Source: Alphaproteobacteria bacterium
Lineage (GTDB): Bacteria; Pseudomonadota; Alphaproteobacteria; Rhizobiales; GCA-2746425
DNA: 64,000 nt
Direction: 5' to 3'
Assembly: GCA_024743215.1 (NCBI GenBank)
Contig: JANSWZ010000004.1
Coordinates: forward strand, 124,001 to 188,000
In this document: positions 43,615 to 51,986 of the stretch, piece by piece
How the letters are laid out: every line of letters starts with the position of its first letter
Numbering within the stretch: position 1 is the stretch's first letter
Notes under the pieces: generated by a model
Seen by the model: the letters and a program-made list of their open reading frames with translations, nothing else
Databases searched by the model: none
What the model was told of the DNA's origin: nothing
Made by a program: the position numbers and the translations under genes

Positions 43615-43641
43615 AAAAACGGCGCACTTTATGCGCGCCGT
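43615..43641 (-). terminator. Intrinsic terminator after the DsbA-like gene
   Basis: On the minus strand ACGGCGC, 9-base loop, GCGCCGT, then five T. It lies between the DsbA-like stop (43694) and the MFS start (43586), so MFS likely has its own promoter or is read through. Confidence 0.8.
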
Positions 43642-43693
43642 CCTATACCGGTTTTAGACTTGGCCTGTCACATCAATAATGCTGAGCGAGTGA

Positions 43694-44461
43694 TCAACTC
43701 TTCTGATCACGAACCTTTTTGATGCTGTCACGCAACTGTTCTTCGCCCACAGCGCCAAACAAAACCTGGTCGCCAACGACATAAGAGGGTGTGCCCGTCA
43801 GGCCCAAAGCATCTGCCAGCATATAGACTTCCTGAATGGTCTGGGCAGCGCGATCAGTCCCGGTCGCAGCTTCAAGTGCAGCTCCATCAATGCCAAGGCT
43901 GGTGGCGATCCGCATTGCCTTGGCAGCGTTTGCCTGACCTGGCCCAAGCAACAGTTGAAGATGAAACTCTTCAAACTTCTCGGGGGCCAATTCATTGACA
44001 GCAATGCTGACACGGGCAGCTTCAACGGATCCTTCCCCAAGAACCGGAAATTCTTTCAGCACAAAACGCAAATTGGGGTCTGCTTCCACAAGCGCCATCA
44101 TGTCCATATGCGCGCGTTTGCAGAAGCCACAATTGTAATCAAAGAACTCTACCATGGTCACATCGCCATCGGGGTTTCCCAGGACGATCTGATTGGGGGA
44201 ATCGAAAATCTGTGCCTGCATGTTGGCGACCGCTTCGGTTCGCGCAGCTTCAGCCATCTGCTTCTGGCGTGACTCCAGCAGATTCAGGGCTTCTGCGATT
44301 ATTTCCGGGTTCTCCAAAAGATAGTCGCGCACGATGGATCGAATCTCATCCTGCTGCGCTTCAGGAAAACTTTGCGCTGAAACAGGCACCGCAAGTGGCA
44401 CAAGCAATACCGCTGGCATAACAATACGTGCCAGGCGAGAAAAAATCGGTTTAAAAGGCAT
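43694..44461 (-). CDS. DsbA-family periplasmic thiol-disulfide protein
   Basis: 255 residues. A signal peptide ends VSAQS. An N-terminal helical segment (about 32-90, the region called the DsbA-like oligomerisation helices) leads into the thioredoxin domain with active site FFDYNCGFCKRAH (about 109-121) and the cis-Pro in LTGTPSYVVG. CGFC and the long helical N-terminus place it with the ScsC/BdbD-like branch. Possible oxidase or isomerase of envelope disulfides. ATG at 44461 with TAGGAAC upstream. Confidence 0.9.
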   Translation of the reverse strand: MPFKPIFSRLARIVMPAVLLVPLAVPVSAQSFPEAQQDEIRSIVRDYLLENPEIIAEALNLLESRQKQMAEAARTEAVANMQAQIFDSPNQIVLGNPDGDVTMVEFFDYNCGFCKRAHMDMMALVEADPNLRFVLKEFPVLGEGSVEAARVSIAVNELAPEKFEEFHLQLLLGPGQANAAKAMRIATSLGIDGAALEAATGTDRAAQTIQEVYMLADALGLTGTPSYVVGDQVLFGAVGEEQLRDSIKKVRDQKS

Positions 44462-44714
44462 GGTGCTGTTCCTAACAGAATTTGAATGGCATGAACGGTG
44501 CTAGTTCAGTTTCGCGAACTTGTAGATGGCCGGACAATATCAAGCCAATTACCAAGTTTTTGCTAAGGCCAGCCAAATTGCCAGGCACTTTTATCACCTT
44601 ATTCGCAGATTCCGCCCGTTTGTTAGCGCTAAAACTAGATTTGCAAACCCGTTCAGTCAAATGACGCTTTCGTCATGAAAATGCATTATGCTGCCCTCAC
44701 CAGATCAGTTAAAA

Positions 44715-45500
44715 TCAATCCGGTGCAACACCACCGAAATACGCGGTTAGATTTGCAGCCAATGCCTTGTAGGTGGCAACGACTTCATCCAAATCTGGTA
44801 CGTCAACTTCATCAATTCGATGAAGATGAGGGCAGGTAACCACGGCTATGGCACGCGAAAAGGAATCAAACACTGGGAAAGACAGATCAGTCACGCCTTG
44901 TGTGGCTTCTGATGGTGCTTGCTCGTAGCCACGGGCAATAATGGCTTCAAGACGTTTTTTCAGGACAGACCTGTCAGGTTTTGGTTCACCAAGGGCCAGA
45001 CGATGATTATCCAGCAGGGCTTTTCGTTCTTCCAGAGGGCGAAAAGCTGCCAGCACGCGCCCCGTCCCCGTATTTGCCAGTCCAAGGACAGAGCCCGTGC
45101 GCATTGCAAGCCCCCAGTTTCCGGGCGAGGGATACGAGGCGACAACGACGACCATCGCGTTGTCCTCCATTCCAATATGACAGGATTGCCAGGAACTTTG
45201 TGCTGCTGCCTGCATCAGGGGTGCCGCATGGGCCAGCAATCTGTGCATCGGCGGATGAAACTGCGCCAGCGAGAACATTTTCAGGGAAAGTGCAAAGAGA
45301 TCGCTGTTGGCGTCACGTGAAATGTAGCCCCGTTGCAGCAGCGTTGTCAGCATACGATAAATCTCATTTGGAGAGCGGCCAAGTGCCTCGGCAATATCCT
45401 TCTGGGACAGGCCATGACTGCGCTCTGCCAACAGCTCGATGATATCCAGGCCCTTGTCCAGTGCAGGCGCTCGATATTTGTCATTGGCACTGTCGTCCAT
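44715..45500 (-). CDS. IclR-family transcriptional regulator
   Basis: 261 residues. Winged helix-turn-helix about 12-70 (LSQKDIAEALGRSPNEIYRMLTTL is the recognition part), then the IclR effector domain, with VLGLANTGTGRVLAA and a C-terminal GVTDLSFPVFD stretch. It is divergent from the L-fuconate genes and shares a 109-bp region that contains an operator-like palindrome and a sigma-70 promoter, so it probably controls them in response to a sugar acid. Confidence 0.92.
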   Translation of the reverse strand: MDDSANDKYRAPALDKGLDIIELLAERSHGLSQKDIAEALGRSPNEIYRMLTTLLQRGYISRDANSDLFALSLKMFSLAQFHPPMHRLLAHAAPLMQAAAQSSWQSCHIGMEDNAMVVVVASYPSPGNWGLAMRTGSVLGLANTGTGRVLAAFRPLEERKALLDNHRLALGEPKPDRSVLKKRLEAIIARGYEQAPSEATQGVTDLSFPVFDSFSRAIAVVTCPHLHRIDEVDVPDLDEVVATYKALAANLTAYFGGVAPD

Positions 45501-45517
45501 AATGGTCTCTCATTCAT

Positions 45518-45531
45518 TTCCACATATGGAA
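45518..45531. promoter_or_regulatory. Operator-like palindrome TTCCA-N4-TGGAA
   Basis: Perfect 5-bp arms around CATA, in the divergent region between IclR and the SDR gene. Its pseudo-palindromic centre and length fit IclR-type sites; assignment is by location. Confidence 0.5.
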
Positions 45532-45551
45532 TTATGACTCAAAAAAATAAA

Positions 45552-45580
45552 TTTACAAACGAAGATATCATTTGTATATG
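45552..45580 (+). promoter_or_regulatory. Predicted sigma-70 promoter for the L-fuconate operon
   Basis: TTTACA (45552-45557), 17-base spacer, TATATG (45575-45580), start near 45587, about 23 bp before the SDR ATG. A TCAT-N6-ATGA inverted repeat (45568-45581) overlaps the -10 element and could be a second operator. Confidence 0.5.
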
Positions 45581-45609
45581 AATTTAAACCATCCATGGGA
45601 GCGATTAAA

Positions 45610-46356
45610 ATGTCTTCATCATCACGTCTGGCCGGAAAAACTGCCCTGATAACTGCAGCCGGTCAAGGCATCGGCCGAGCCACGGTAGATATGTATGTGG
45701 CTCAGGGTGCAAAGGTGTTCGCAACGGACATCAATTCCGCCTCTCTCAGCGTTTTTGATGGCGTGGATCAGGTAACAGCCATGCCGCTGGACGTAACAGA
45801 CGCAGCTGCCGTTGCCAGCACCGTGGCGGACATCGGCCCGATCGATGTGTTGTTTAACTGTGCCGGATTTGTCCATGCGGGAAACATTCTGGAATGCAGC
45901 GATGAAGACTGGAATTTCGCCTTCGATCTGAATGTAACAGCCATGTACCGGCTGATGAAACTGACCTTGCCCGGTATGCTCGAAAATGGTGGTGGGTCTA
46001 TTATCAACATGTCCTCTGTGGCGTCCTCCATTAAGGGCGTACCCAATCGCTTCGCTTATTGTGCGTCCAAGGCAGCGGTCATCGGCATGACCAAATCAAT
46101 TGCCGCGGATTTTGTGACAAAGGGCGTGCGCTGCAATGCCATTTGCCCCGGCACCGTTGATACACCAAGCCTTCATGAACGGCTTCGGGCAACGGGCGAT
46201 TACGATCAGGCCTGGAAAGATTTTGTCGCCAGACAGCCGATGGGCCGTGTCGGCAATGTGAACGAAATTGCAGCTCTGGCAACCTATTTGGCCAGCGATG
46301 AAAGCGGATTTACGACCGGACAGGCTCATGCCATCGACGGCGGATGGGCAATATAG
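45610..46356 (+). CDS. SDR dehydrogenase, probable 2-keto-3-deoxy-L-fuconate dehydrogenase
   Basis: 248 residues from the ATG at 45610 (GGGAG at about 8 bases). Canonical SDR: ITAAGQGIGR cofactor loop, NCAG after strand 4, Ser in MSSVASS and catalytic YCASK (about 149-153). In the pathway known from Xanthomonas, this class oxidises 2-keto-3-deoxy-L-fuconate to 2,4-diketo-3-deoxy-L-fuconate. The assignment rests on the two neighbours, which supply the reactions before and after it. Confidence 0.85.
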   Translation: MSSSSRLAGKTALITAAGQGIGRATVDMYVAQGAKVFATDINSASLSVFDGVDQVTAMPLDVTDAAAVASTVADIGPIDVLFNCAGFVHAGNILECSDEDWNFAFDLNVTAMYRLMKLTLPGMLENGGGSIINMSSVASSIKGVPNRFAYCASKAAVIGMTKSIAADFVTKGVRCNAICPGTVDTPSLHERLRATGDYDQAWKDFVARQPMGRVGNVNEIAALATYLASDESGFTTGQAHAIDGGWAI

Positions 46357-46371
46357 GAAGAGGATTTTGAC

Positions 46372-47214
46372 ATGAAATTATTGCGATACGGGCCAAAAGG
46401 GGCCGAAAAACCCGGGCTTCTGGACGATGACGGAACCATCCGTGACCTCAGCGGTGTGATTTCCGATGTGTCCGGTAAGGCTTTGGGTGAAGGCCTGATC
46501 GAGAGCCTCAGCGGACTGGATGTAAAAAGCCTCCCGGTGGTTGAGGGTAATCCGCGCTTGGGACCATGCGTTGACGGCGTCGGTAAATTCATCTGTATTG
46601 GCCTGAATTATGCAGATCATGCCGCTGAAAGCGGTATGGAATTGCCCGAAGAGCCAGTGGTCTTTTTCAAAGCGACTTCGGCTATTTGTGGACCTGACGA
46701 TACCGTTGAAATTCCACGCAATTCTGTCAAGACAGACTGGGAAGTCGAACTGGGTGTCGTTATCGGCAAAGAAGCCAAATATGTGTCGGAAGCAGACGCT
46801 TTGGACCATGTCGCCGGCTATTGTGTCATTAACGATGTGAGCGAACGGGACTTTCAGCTGCACCGCTCCGGCCAATGGGTCAAAGGCAAATCTGCCGACA
46901 CTTTCGGGCCAATCGGGCCATGGCTTGTGACGCGGGACGAAGTGGCTGATCCTCAGGATCTGGCCATGTGGCTTGAAGTGAATGGCCATCGCTACCAAAA
47001 CGGTTCCACACGCACCATGCATTTTGGCGTTGCAACCGTGATTGCACATCTGTCGCAATTCATGTCACTTCAGCCTGGTGATGTCATCTCCACGGGAACG
47101 CCTCCAGGTGTTGGCATGGGCCAGAAACCTCAAACCTACCTCAAGCCGGGTGATAAAATTGAATTGGGCATTGATGGGCTTGGCCAGCAATCCCAGGATG
47201 TGGTTGCAGGTTAA
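46372..47214 (+). CDS. Fumarylacetoacetate hydrolase-family enzyme, probable 2,4-diketo-3-deoxy-L-fuconate hydrolase
   Basis: 280 residues of the FAH fold. Conserved patterns: CIGLNYADHAAESG (about 73-86), PVVFFKATSAICGPDD (about 96-110), DWEVELGVVIGKEAK (metal-binding Glu residues) and the end STGTPPGVGMG. Predicted to cleave the diketo acid to pyruvate and lactate. ATG at 46372, AGAGG upstream, 15 bp after the SDR. Its stop overlaps the dehydratase start by one base. Confidence 0.88.
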   Translation: MKLLRYGPKGAEKPGLLDDDGTIRDLSGVISDVSGKALGEGLIESLSGLDVKSLPVVEGNPRLGPCVDGVGKFICIGLNYADHAAESGMELPEEPVVFFKATSAICGPDDTVEIPRNSVKTDWEVELGVVIGKEAKYVSEADALDHVAGYCVINDVSERDFQLHRSGQWVKGKSADTFGPIGPWLVTRDEVADPQDLAMWLEVNGHRYQNGSTRTMHFGVATVIAHLSQFMSLQPGDVISTGTPPGVGMGQKPQTYLKPGDKIELGIDGLGQQSQDVVAG

Positions 47215-48491
47215 TGGTCAAGATTACCGGACTTACCACACGCGATCTCAGATTCCCGACAAGCCTGTCTCTGGATGGCTCTGATGCGATGAATCCGGAT
47301 CCGGATTATTCGGCCGCCTACGTCATTCTGGAAACAGATGGTGCTCATGAAGGGCATGGACTGACCTTCACGATTGGGCGCGGCAATGAAATCTGTATTG
47401 CTGCCATTAAGGCATTGAGCAATCTTGTGGTCGGTCTGGACCTTGACTGGATTCGCGATGATATGGGTCGTTTCTGGCGTCATATCACAGGCGACAGTCA
47501 GCTCAGATGGATTGGACCTGACAAGGGTGCGATCCATCTGGCAACAGGCGCGGTTGTCAATGCCGTTTGGGATCTGCTCGCCAAGGAAGCTGGTAAGCCG
47601 GTTTGGCAATTGGTTGGCGATATGTCGCCTGAGGAAATCGTCAAACTGGTTGATTTCCGCTATCTGGCTGATGCCCTGACCCCGGAAGAAGCGCTGGCGC
47701 TTCTGAAGAAGGCAGAGACTGGCAAAGCCGAGCGGATCGAACGCCTGAAGCAGGAAGGTTATCCTTGCTACACCACGTCAGCAGGTTGGCTTGGTTACTC
47801 GGACGAAAAGCTGCGCGGTCTTTGCCGCGAGGCGCGGGAATCCGGTTTCACCCATACCAAATTCAAGGTCGGGCGTGATCTGCAAGACGATATTCGCCGA
47901 CTGACAATTGCCCGGGAAGAACTGGGCGAAGACATGACGATCATGATCGACGCCAATCAGGTCTGGGAAGTCAACGAGGCCATCGACTGGGTCAAGGAAC
48001 TGGCTTTCGTGCGCCCATTCTTCATCGAAGAACCCACCAGCCCGGATGATGTTGCTGGCCACAAGGCCATCCGCGACGCAATTGCGCCCATCAAGGTCGC
48101 GACAGGCGAAATGTGCCAGAACCGCATCCTGTTCAAACAATTCATCGCTGGCGGTGCCATTGATATTGTTCAGATCGATGCCTGCCGCATTGGCGGCTTG
48201 AATGAAGTGCTGGCCGTGCAGCTTATGGCCGCCAAATATGGCCTGCCAATCTGGCCACATGCTGGTGGTGTGGGCTTGTGTGAATATGTCCAGCACCTGT
48301 CGATGATCGACTATGTCGCCATTTCAGAGGAGAAGGACAGCAAGCGGATAGAATTCGTGGATCATCTCCACGAGCACTTTATTGATCCTTGCGTGGTGGA
48401 AGACGGCGCCTACCAGGCACCAGAAGCGCCGGGTTTTTCAATTGAAATCAAGCCGGAAACGCTTAACAGTCCGGACTTTATCCACGGATAG
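47214..48491 (+). CDS. L-fuconate dehydratase
   Basis: Enolase-superfamily enzyme that turns L-fuconate into 2-keto-3-deoxy-L-fuconate. 425 residues. The diagnostic N-terminus SLDGSDAMNPDPDYSAAY (about 19-36) is near identical in known L-fuconate dehydratases. Active-site segments: KFKVG (Lys base), MIDANQVWE (Asp), FIEEPTSPDD (Glu), ATGEMCQNR (Glu) and WPHAGGVGLCE (His). ATG overlaps the FAH stop (TAATG). This gene fixes the pathway assignment of the whole operon. Confidence 0.94.
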   Translation: MVKITGLTTRDLRFPTSLSLDGSDAMNPDPDYSAAYVILETDGAHEGHGLTFTIGRGNEICIAAIKALSNLVVGLDLDWIRDDMGRFWRHITGDSQLRWIGPDKGAIHLATGAVVNAVWDLLAKEAGKPVWQLVGDMSPEEIVKLVDFRYLADALTPEEALALLKKAETGKAERIERLKQEGYPCYTTSAGWLGYSDEKLRGLCREARESGFTHTKFKVGRDLQDDIRRLTIAREELGEDMTIMIDANQVWEVNEAIDWVKELAFVRPFFIEEPTSPDDVAGHKAIRDAIAPIKVATGEMCQNRILFKQFIAGGAIDIVQIDACRIGGLNEVLAVQLMAAKYGLPIWPHAGGVGLCEYVQHLSMIDYVAISEEKDSKRIEFVDHLHEHFIDPCVVEDGAYQAPEAPGFSIEIKPETLNSPDFIHG

Positions 48492-48498
48492 TGGATAG

Positions 48499-48527
48499 AA
48501 AGGGGGGGGGCGTTATGGCCTCCCTTT
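48499..48527. other. Hairpin with nine-G tract between convergent genes
   Basis: AAAGGGGGG (48499-48507) can pair with CCTCCCTTT (48519-48527), 9 bp with one G-U, loop 11 bases. The G tract runs 48502-48510 and overlaps neither coding sequence on the plus side; the right arm lies in the last codons of the facing reductase gene. No U-run follows, so terminator activity is uncertain. The G9 tract may vary between cells. Confidence 0.45.
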
Positions 48528-49310
48528 GCCGTTTGATTGTTCATTGCGCTTTTCAGCCTGATGCTGATCCTCGACCAAGCCGATTTTCCAATAACCCGAA
48601 ATGTAAGCGTTTTCTTTCGGGGTTTTCTTTTCGTTGATTACAAAGGCACGTAGTGCTCGTATCACCGAGCTTTCTCCCGCGATGCAGGTCTGAACCACGC
48701 CGTCAGGCCAGGACAGCTTTTTGACAAGCGCCTGCTGAGCCGTAGACGGGTGGTGCGGATCAGCATTTATCAGCCAGCGGATATCTATCCCCTCAGGCGC
48801 AGTGACAGGTTGCTTGTCAGCGTCTGACAGAACCTCAAAGACAGCTAACCCCTTCGCATCGTTTGGCATTGCTTCAAGTGTTGCGCAGGCCACAGGAAGT
48901 GCCGTCATATCTGCGGCCACAAGATACCAATCAGCGTAGAACTCGGTGAGCTTAACGGGGCTGGGTCCGGCAAAACCGCAAAAATCCCCTGGCGTTGCCT
49001 TGCTTGCCCATTTGGAGGCCGGTCCGATATCTCCATGCGCGACAAAATCGATGTCCATCTCACGGGGGTGATCCCGGAACATACGCACTGTGTAGGTGCG
49101 CGTTACTGGCTTGGGTCCATTTTGCAACTGGTGCGCAAAAGCTTCTTTTGACTGGCCTTCGGCAGGCAGCATGATTTTACAGTTGCCGCCTGATCTGTCG
49201 GTTGGGATGCCGTCCAACTGATCTCCCGCAAACGTGATACGCACCATATTGGGAGTGATGTAGCAGGCACGTTCAACGACCAATAGGCGCGGGGCGGGTC
49301 TCTTTTCCAT
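48513..49310 (-). CDS. Siderophore-interacting protein (FAD ferric-siderophore reductase)
   Basis: 265 residues of the ViuB/SIP family. It reduces iron in an imported ferric siderophore to release it in the cytoplasm. The FAD-binding motif is RTYTVR (about 70-75) and the following DIDFVAHGDIGPASKWA is characteristic. YWKIGLVEDQ near the end matches the family end. ATG at 49310 with AAAGGA upstream, 12 bp after the ABC ATPase gene, so it is the last gene of the uptake operon. Confidence 0.92.
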   Translation of the reverse strand: MEKRPAPRLLVVERACYITPNMVRITFAGDQLDGIPTDRSGGNCKIMLPAEGQSKEAFAHQLQNGPKPVTRTYTVRMFRDHPREMDIDFVAHGDIGPASKWASKATPGDFCGFAGPSPVKLTEFYADWYLVAADMTALPVACATLEAMPNDAKGLAVFEVLSDADKQPVTAPEGIDIRWLINADPHHPSTAQQALVKKLSWPDGVVQTCIAGESSVIRALRAFVINEKKTPKENAYISGYWKIGLVEDQHQAEKRNEQSNGKGRP

Positions 49311-49322
49311 GGCGTTTCCTTT

Positions 49323-50081
49323 TCAAAGAAAGTGTAGGCTGATGGGTTTGCCCGCAATTGTTTTGACGTCGATTTCATAGCCGAAAACCGATTTCAATAT
49401 GTTGGGCGTAATAACTGATTGGGTGGGGCCATCGGCCACAATTTTCCCCTCGCGCATGGCGACAATTCTGTCTGCGTGGGCAGAGGCATGATTGAGGTCA
49501 TGCAGGACAATTATGATTGTGCGACCTGCATGATCAGCAACGCGTCGCAATGTGCGCATAAGCTCCCGCGCATAAAAAATATCGAGGTTGTTCAAAGGTT
49601 CATCAAGAAGGAGATAGTCTGTTCCCTGACTGTAGCACATGGCTGCGCGCGCTCTTTGGCGCTGGCCACCTGACAGCGTGTCAATGAATCTCTCCTCAAT
49701 ACTCTCTAGATCAAACAGCTGAAGCGCCTCTCTCACCGCATTGTGGTCCTCAGGGCCGGCGCGTCCGCGATGATGAGGAAAGCGGCCAAATTGAACCAAT
49801 TCCTTTACGCGCAAACGGCCTGCCACAACATTGTCTTGCGGCATGATGGCCATGCGGCGTGCCAGTTCCGAAGATGGCGCATGTGCAACTTCCAGCGTGT
49901 CTAAGGTGATGCTGCCAGCTGTCAGGGGAAGCAGACGTGCGATGGCCGAAAGCAAGGTCGATTTGCCAGCACCATTGGGGCCAATCAAGGCTGTTATGCC
50001 TCCCCTTGGCAGCTCAAGGTTTATGTCCTCAAGAATGGATGTGCCGGAAAGCGATACGGAGACATTGTCGATCCTGATCAT
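49323..50081 (-). CDS. ABC transporter ATPase for iron-siderophore uptake
   Basis: 252 residues. Walker A GPNGAGKST (about 36-44), signature LSGGQRQRA (about 137-145), Walker B YLLLDEPLNNLD (about 157-168), and the switch His in IIVLHDLNHA. The FecE/FatE/VctC-type family powers siderophore import. ATG overlaps the stop of the second permease (ATGA). Confidence 0.94.
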   Translation of the reverse strand: MIRIDNVSVSLSGTSILEDINLELPRGGITALIGPNGAGKSTLLSAIARLLPLTAGSITLDTLEVAHAPSSELARRMAIMPQDNVVAGRLRVKELVQFGRFPHHRGRAGPEDHNAVREALQLFDLESIEERFIDTLSGGQRQRARAAMCYSQGTDYLLLDEPLNNLDIFYARELMRTLRRVADHAGRTIIIVLHDLNHASAHADRIVAMREGKIVADGPTQSVITPNILKSVFGYEIDVKTIAGKPISLHFL

Positions 50082-51019
50082 GCTCGCATCCTTGAAAAAA
50101 GTAGATATAGAAAAGCGATGCCACCAACAAATTCGATCAGAATTCCAAGCGGGACTGCATTGTAAAACACGTGGCTAAGCAGGGTCTGTCCTCCGACAAG
50201 AAGCGTAATGCTCACCAGGCATGCACCAATAAACATCTGGCTATGCCGCTGTGTTCCCACAATGCGTTCAGCAAGGGCCACAACCAGCAAACCCAAAAAT
50301 GTAACCGGTCCAACAAGAGCTGTTGAAGCAGCAACAAGCGCGCCAATGAGGGCCAGTAGGCCTACTGCGTAGAGTTCCCAGTTTACGCCAAGCCCGATTG
50401 CAGTTTCCCGACCCAATAAAAACACATCAAGCACATGGCGTAGTTTCCAACAGACGAGTAACGCAACAAGCGTCAGGATCAGGAACGGTGGCAGAAAATT
50501 GCTTTCAATAGTGTTGAAGTCGGCGTAGCTGACGCTTTGCACGACAGCAAAATCGTTCGGATCGATAAGACGCGAAATGAGTGATGAAAGGCTGCGAAAA
50601 AGGACACCAAGAACAATGCCACCCAGCAACATCAATGTCATGGCCGTGGTATGGCGCAGGATTGGCAAGAACAGACCGCATGCTAATGCGGACATCAAGA
50701 TAACCTCCGCTAGCGATTTGTAAGTGCTGTTCAGAGCAGCGAAGCCAAGCCCGCCCAGAAAAAATACAAGAACAGTTTGTATGAGCACAAAAAGTGCATC
50801 CATTCCCATTATAGAAGGGGTCAGGATGCGATTTGTGGTGATGGTTTGAAAGACAATTGTTGAGATGGCAACCGCAACCGCTACCTGCACCAACGCAACC
50901 AGTTTCACGACACGCAATTCCAGGACGAATTGTAGATTGCCTCTCAAATTGACGCTGAGAAACAGCACAATTGAAACCAGCGCAAGTGAAGCCAACAATA
51001 TCAAATTTACATTACGCAT
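50078..51019 (-). CDS. FecCD-type siderophore ABC permease (second)
   Basis: 313 residues from the ATG at 51019; longer in-frame versions lack support. About nine membrane helices, with the family motifs LGRETAIGLGVNW (about 213-225) and GPVTFLGLLVVALAERIVG (about 249-267). Related to FatC/VctG-type permeases that take catecholate iron complexes. It overlaps the first permease stop by 8 bp. Confidence 0.92.
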   Translation of the reverse strand: MRNVNLILLASLALVSIVLFLSVNLRGNLQFVLELRVVKLVALVQVAVAVAISTIVFQTITTNRILTPSIMGMDALFVLIQTVLVFFLGGLGFAALNSTYKSLAEVILMSALACGLFLPILRHTTAMTLMLLGGIVLGVLFRSLSSLISRLIDPNDFAVVQSVSYADFNTIESNFLPPFLILTLVALLVCWKLRHVLDVFLLGRETAIGLGVNWELYAVGLLALIGALVAASTALVGPVTFLGLLVVALAERIVGTQRHSQMFIGACLVSITLLVGGQTLLSHVFYNAVPLGILIEFVGGIAFLYLLFSRMRA

Positions 51020-51986
51020 GGCGGAATGAACGGCTGAAAAGTATAGCCAGAAACGCAATTGCACCAACAACACCCAGGATTGTTCCTGCAGGAATTTCAT
51101 AGGGAAATCGGATGATGCGACCAATCAGGTCGGATATGAGAACAAGTCCTGCACCACCCGCGGCAACCAGAGGAATAGCTCTGCGAACATCATCACCTGT
51201 TATGCGGGACACAAGGGCAGGCACAACGAGACCGACAAAGGGAAGTGCACCCACCGTGGCCACGGTAAGCCCGGCAATGAGTGAGACAATCAACAATCCA
51301 ATTTGCAGGACAATGGTGTAATTTAGTCCAAGCCCGATGGACGTTTCGCGACCAAGAGAAAGAATGGTGAGGCGGTCTGCAACCCACCAGGCACTGATAA
51401 CAAGCACAGCAGTGGCCCACAGTGTTTCGTAGCGGCCTCTCACAACGCCAGAGAATTCACCATTCATCCACACATCCAAAAACTGCAGCAGGTCTGTATG
51501 CCAGGCAAATGCAGTCGTGAATGCACCGACGATTCCACCATAGATAATTGCGAAAAGCGGAACGAGGTGTGGTTCTGTGGGGGGCAAGCGTCGTGCAAGC
51601 AGGAGGAAAACAGCTGTTCCGATAAAAGCCGCGAGACTGCCAACCAGCACTTTGAGAATGAGTGTTGACTGTGGCGCGTAAAGTGTGACGGCCAGAATAC
51701 CCAGCGCTGCACTTTGTCCCGTTCCGGCAATCATCGGATCAACAAACCTGTTACGGGCCAGTGTTTGCATGACCAAGCCCGCAACTGCAAGGCTCGCGCC
51801 GGTCAGCAAGACGGCAAATGTGCGAGGTAGTCTGCTTGCCAAAACCAGATGGAGGCTGTCGGCTCTGCTGGCAAAAATATCGCCGACGCCAACAAAGATG
51901 CTGACGCCACTAAGCGCCAAAACAGCTGCCAGTGTTAGGAATATTGGTACATGGCTCAACCAGACCGATGGCTCCGCACGGCTCAT
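51012..51986 (-). CDS. FecCD-type siderophore ABC permease (first)
   Basis: 324 residues, nine to ten membrane helices. Motifs LPRTFAVLLTGASLAVAGLVMQ (in pieces, about 47-68), SLGRETSIGLGLN and LPFVGLVVPALVSRITGDD are typical. Pairs with the second permease to form the channel. ATG overlaps the binding-protein stop (ATGA). Confidence 0.93.
   Translation of the reverse strand: MSRAEPSVWLSHVPIFLTLAAVLALSGVSIFVGVGDIFASRADSLHLVLASRLPRTFAVLLTGASLAVAGLVMQTLARNRFVDPMIAGTGQSAALGILAVTLYAPQSTLILKVLVGSLAAFIGTAVFLLLARRLPPTEPHLVPLFAIIYGGIVGAFTTAFAWHTDLLQFLDVWMNGEFSGVVRGRYETLWATAVLVISAWWVADRLTILSLGRETSIGLGLNYTIVLQIGLLIVSLIAGLTVATVGALPFVGLVVPALVSRITGDDVRRAIPLVAAGGAGLVLISDLIGRIIRFPYEIPAGTILGVVGAIAFLAILFSRSFRHA

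Noticed and set aside
44472-44664. Two overlapping short frames on opposite strands between the DsbA-like and IclR genes
   Set aside because: Mutually antisense, no ribosome site, no known motif; the 253 bp are likely the dsbA promoter region.
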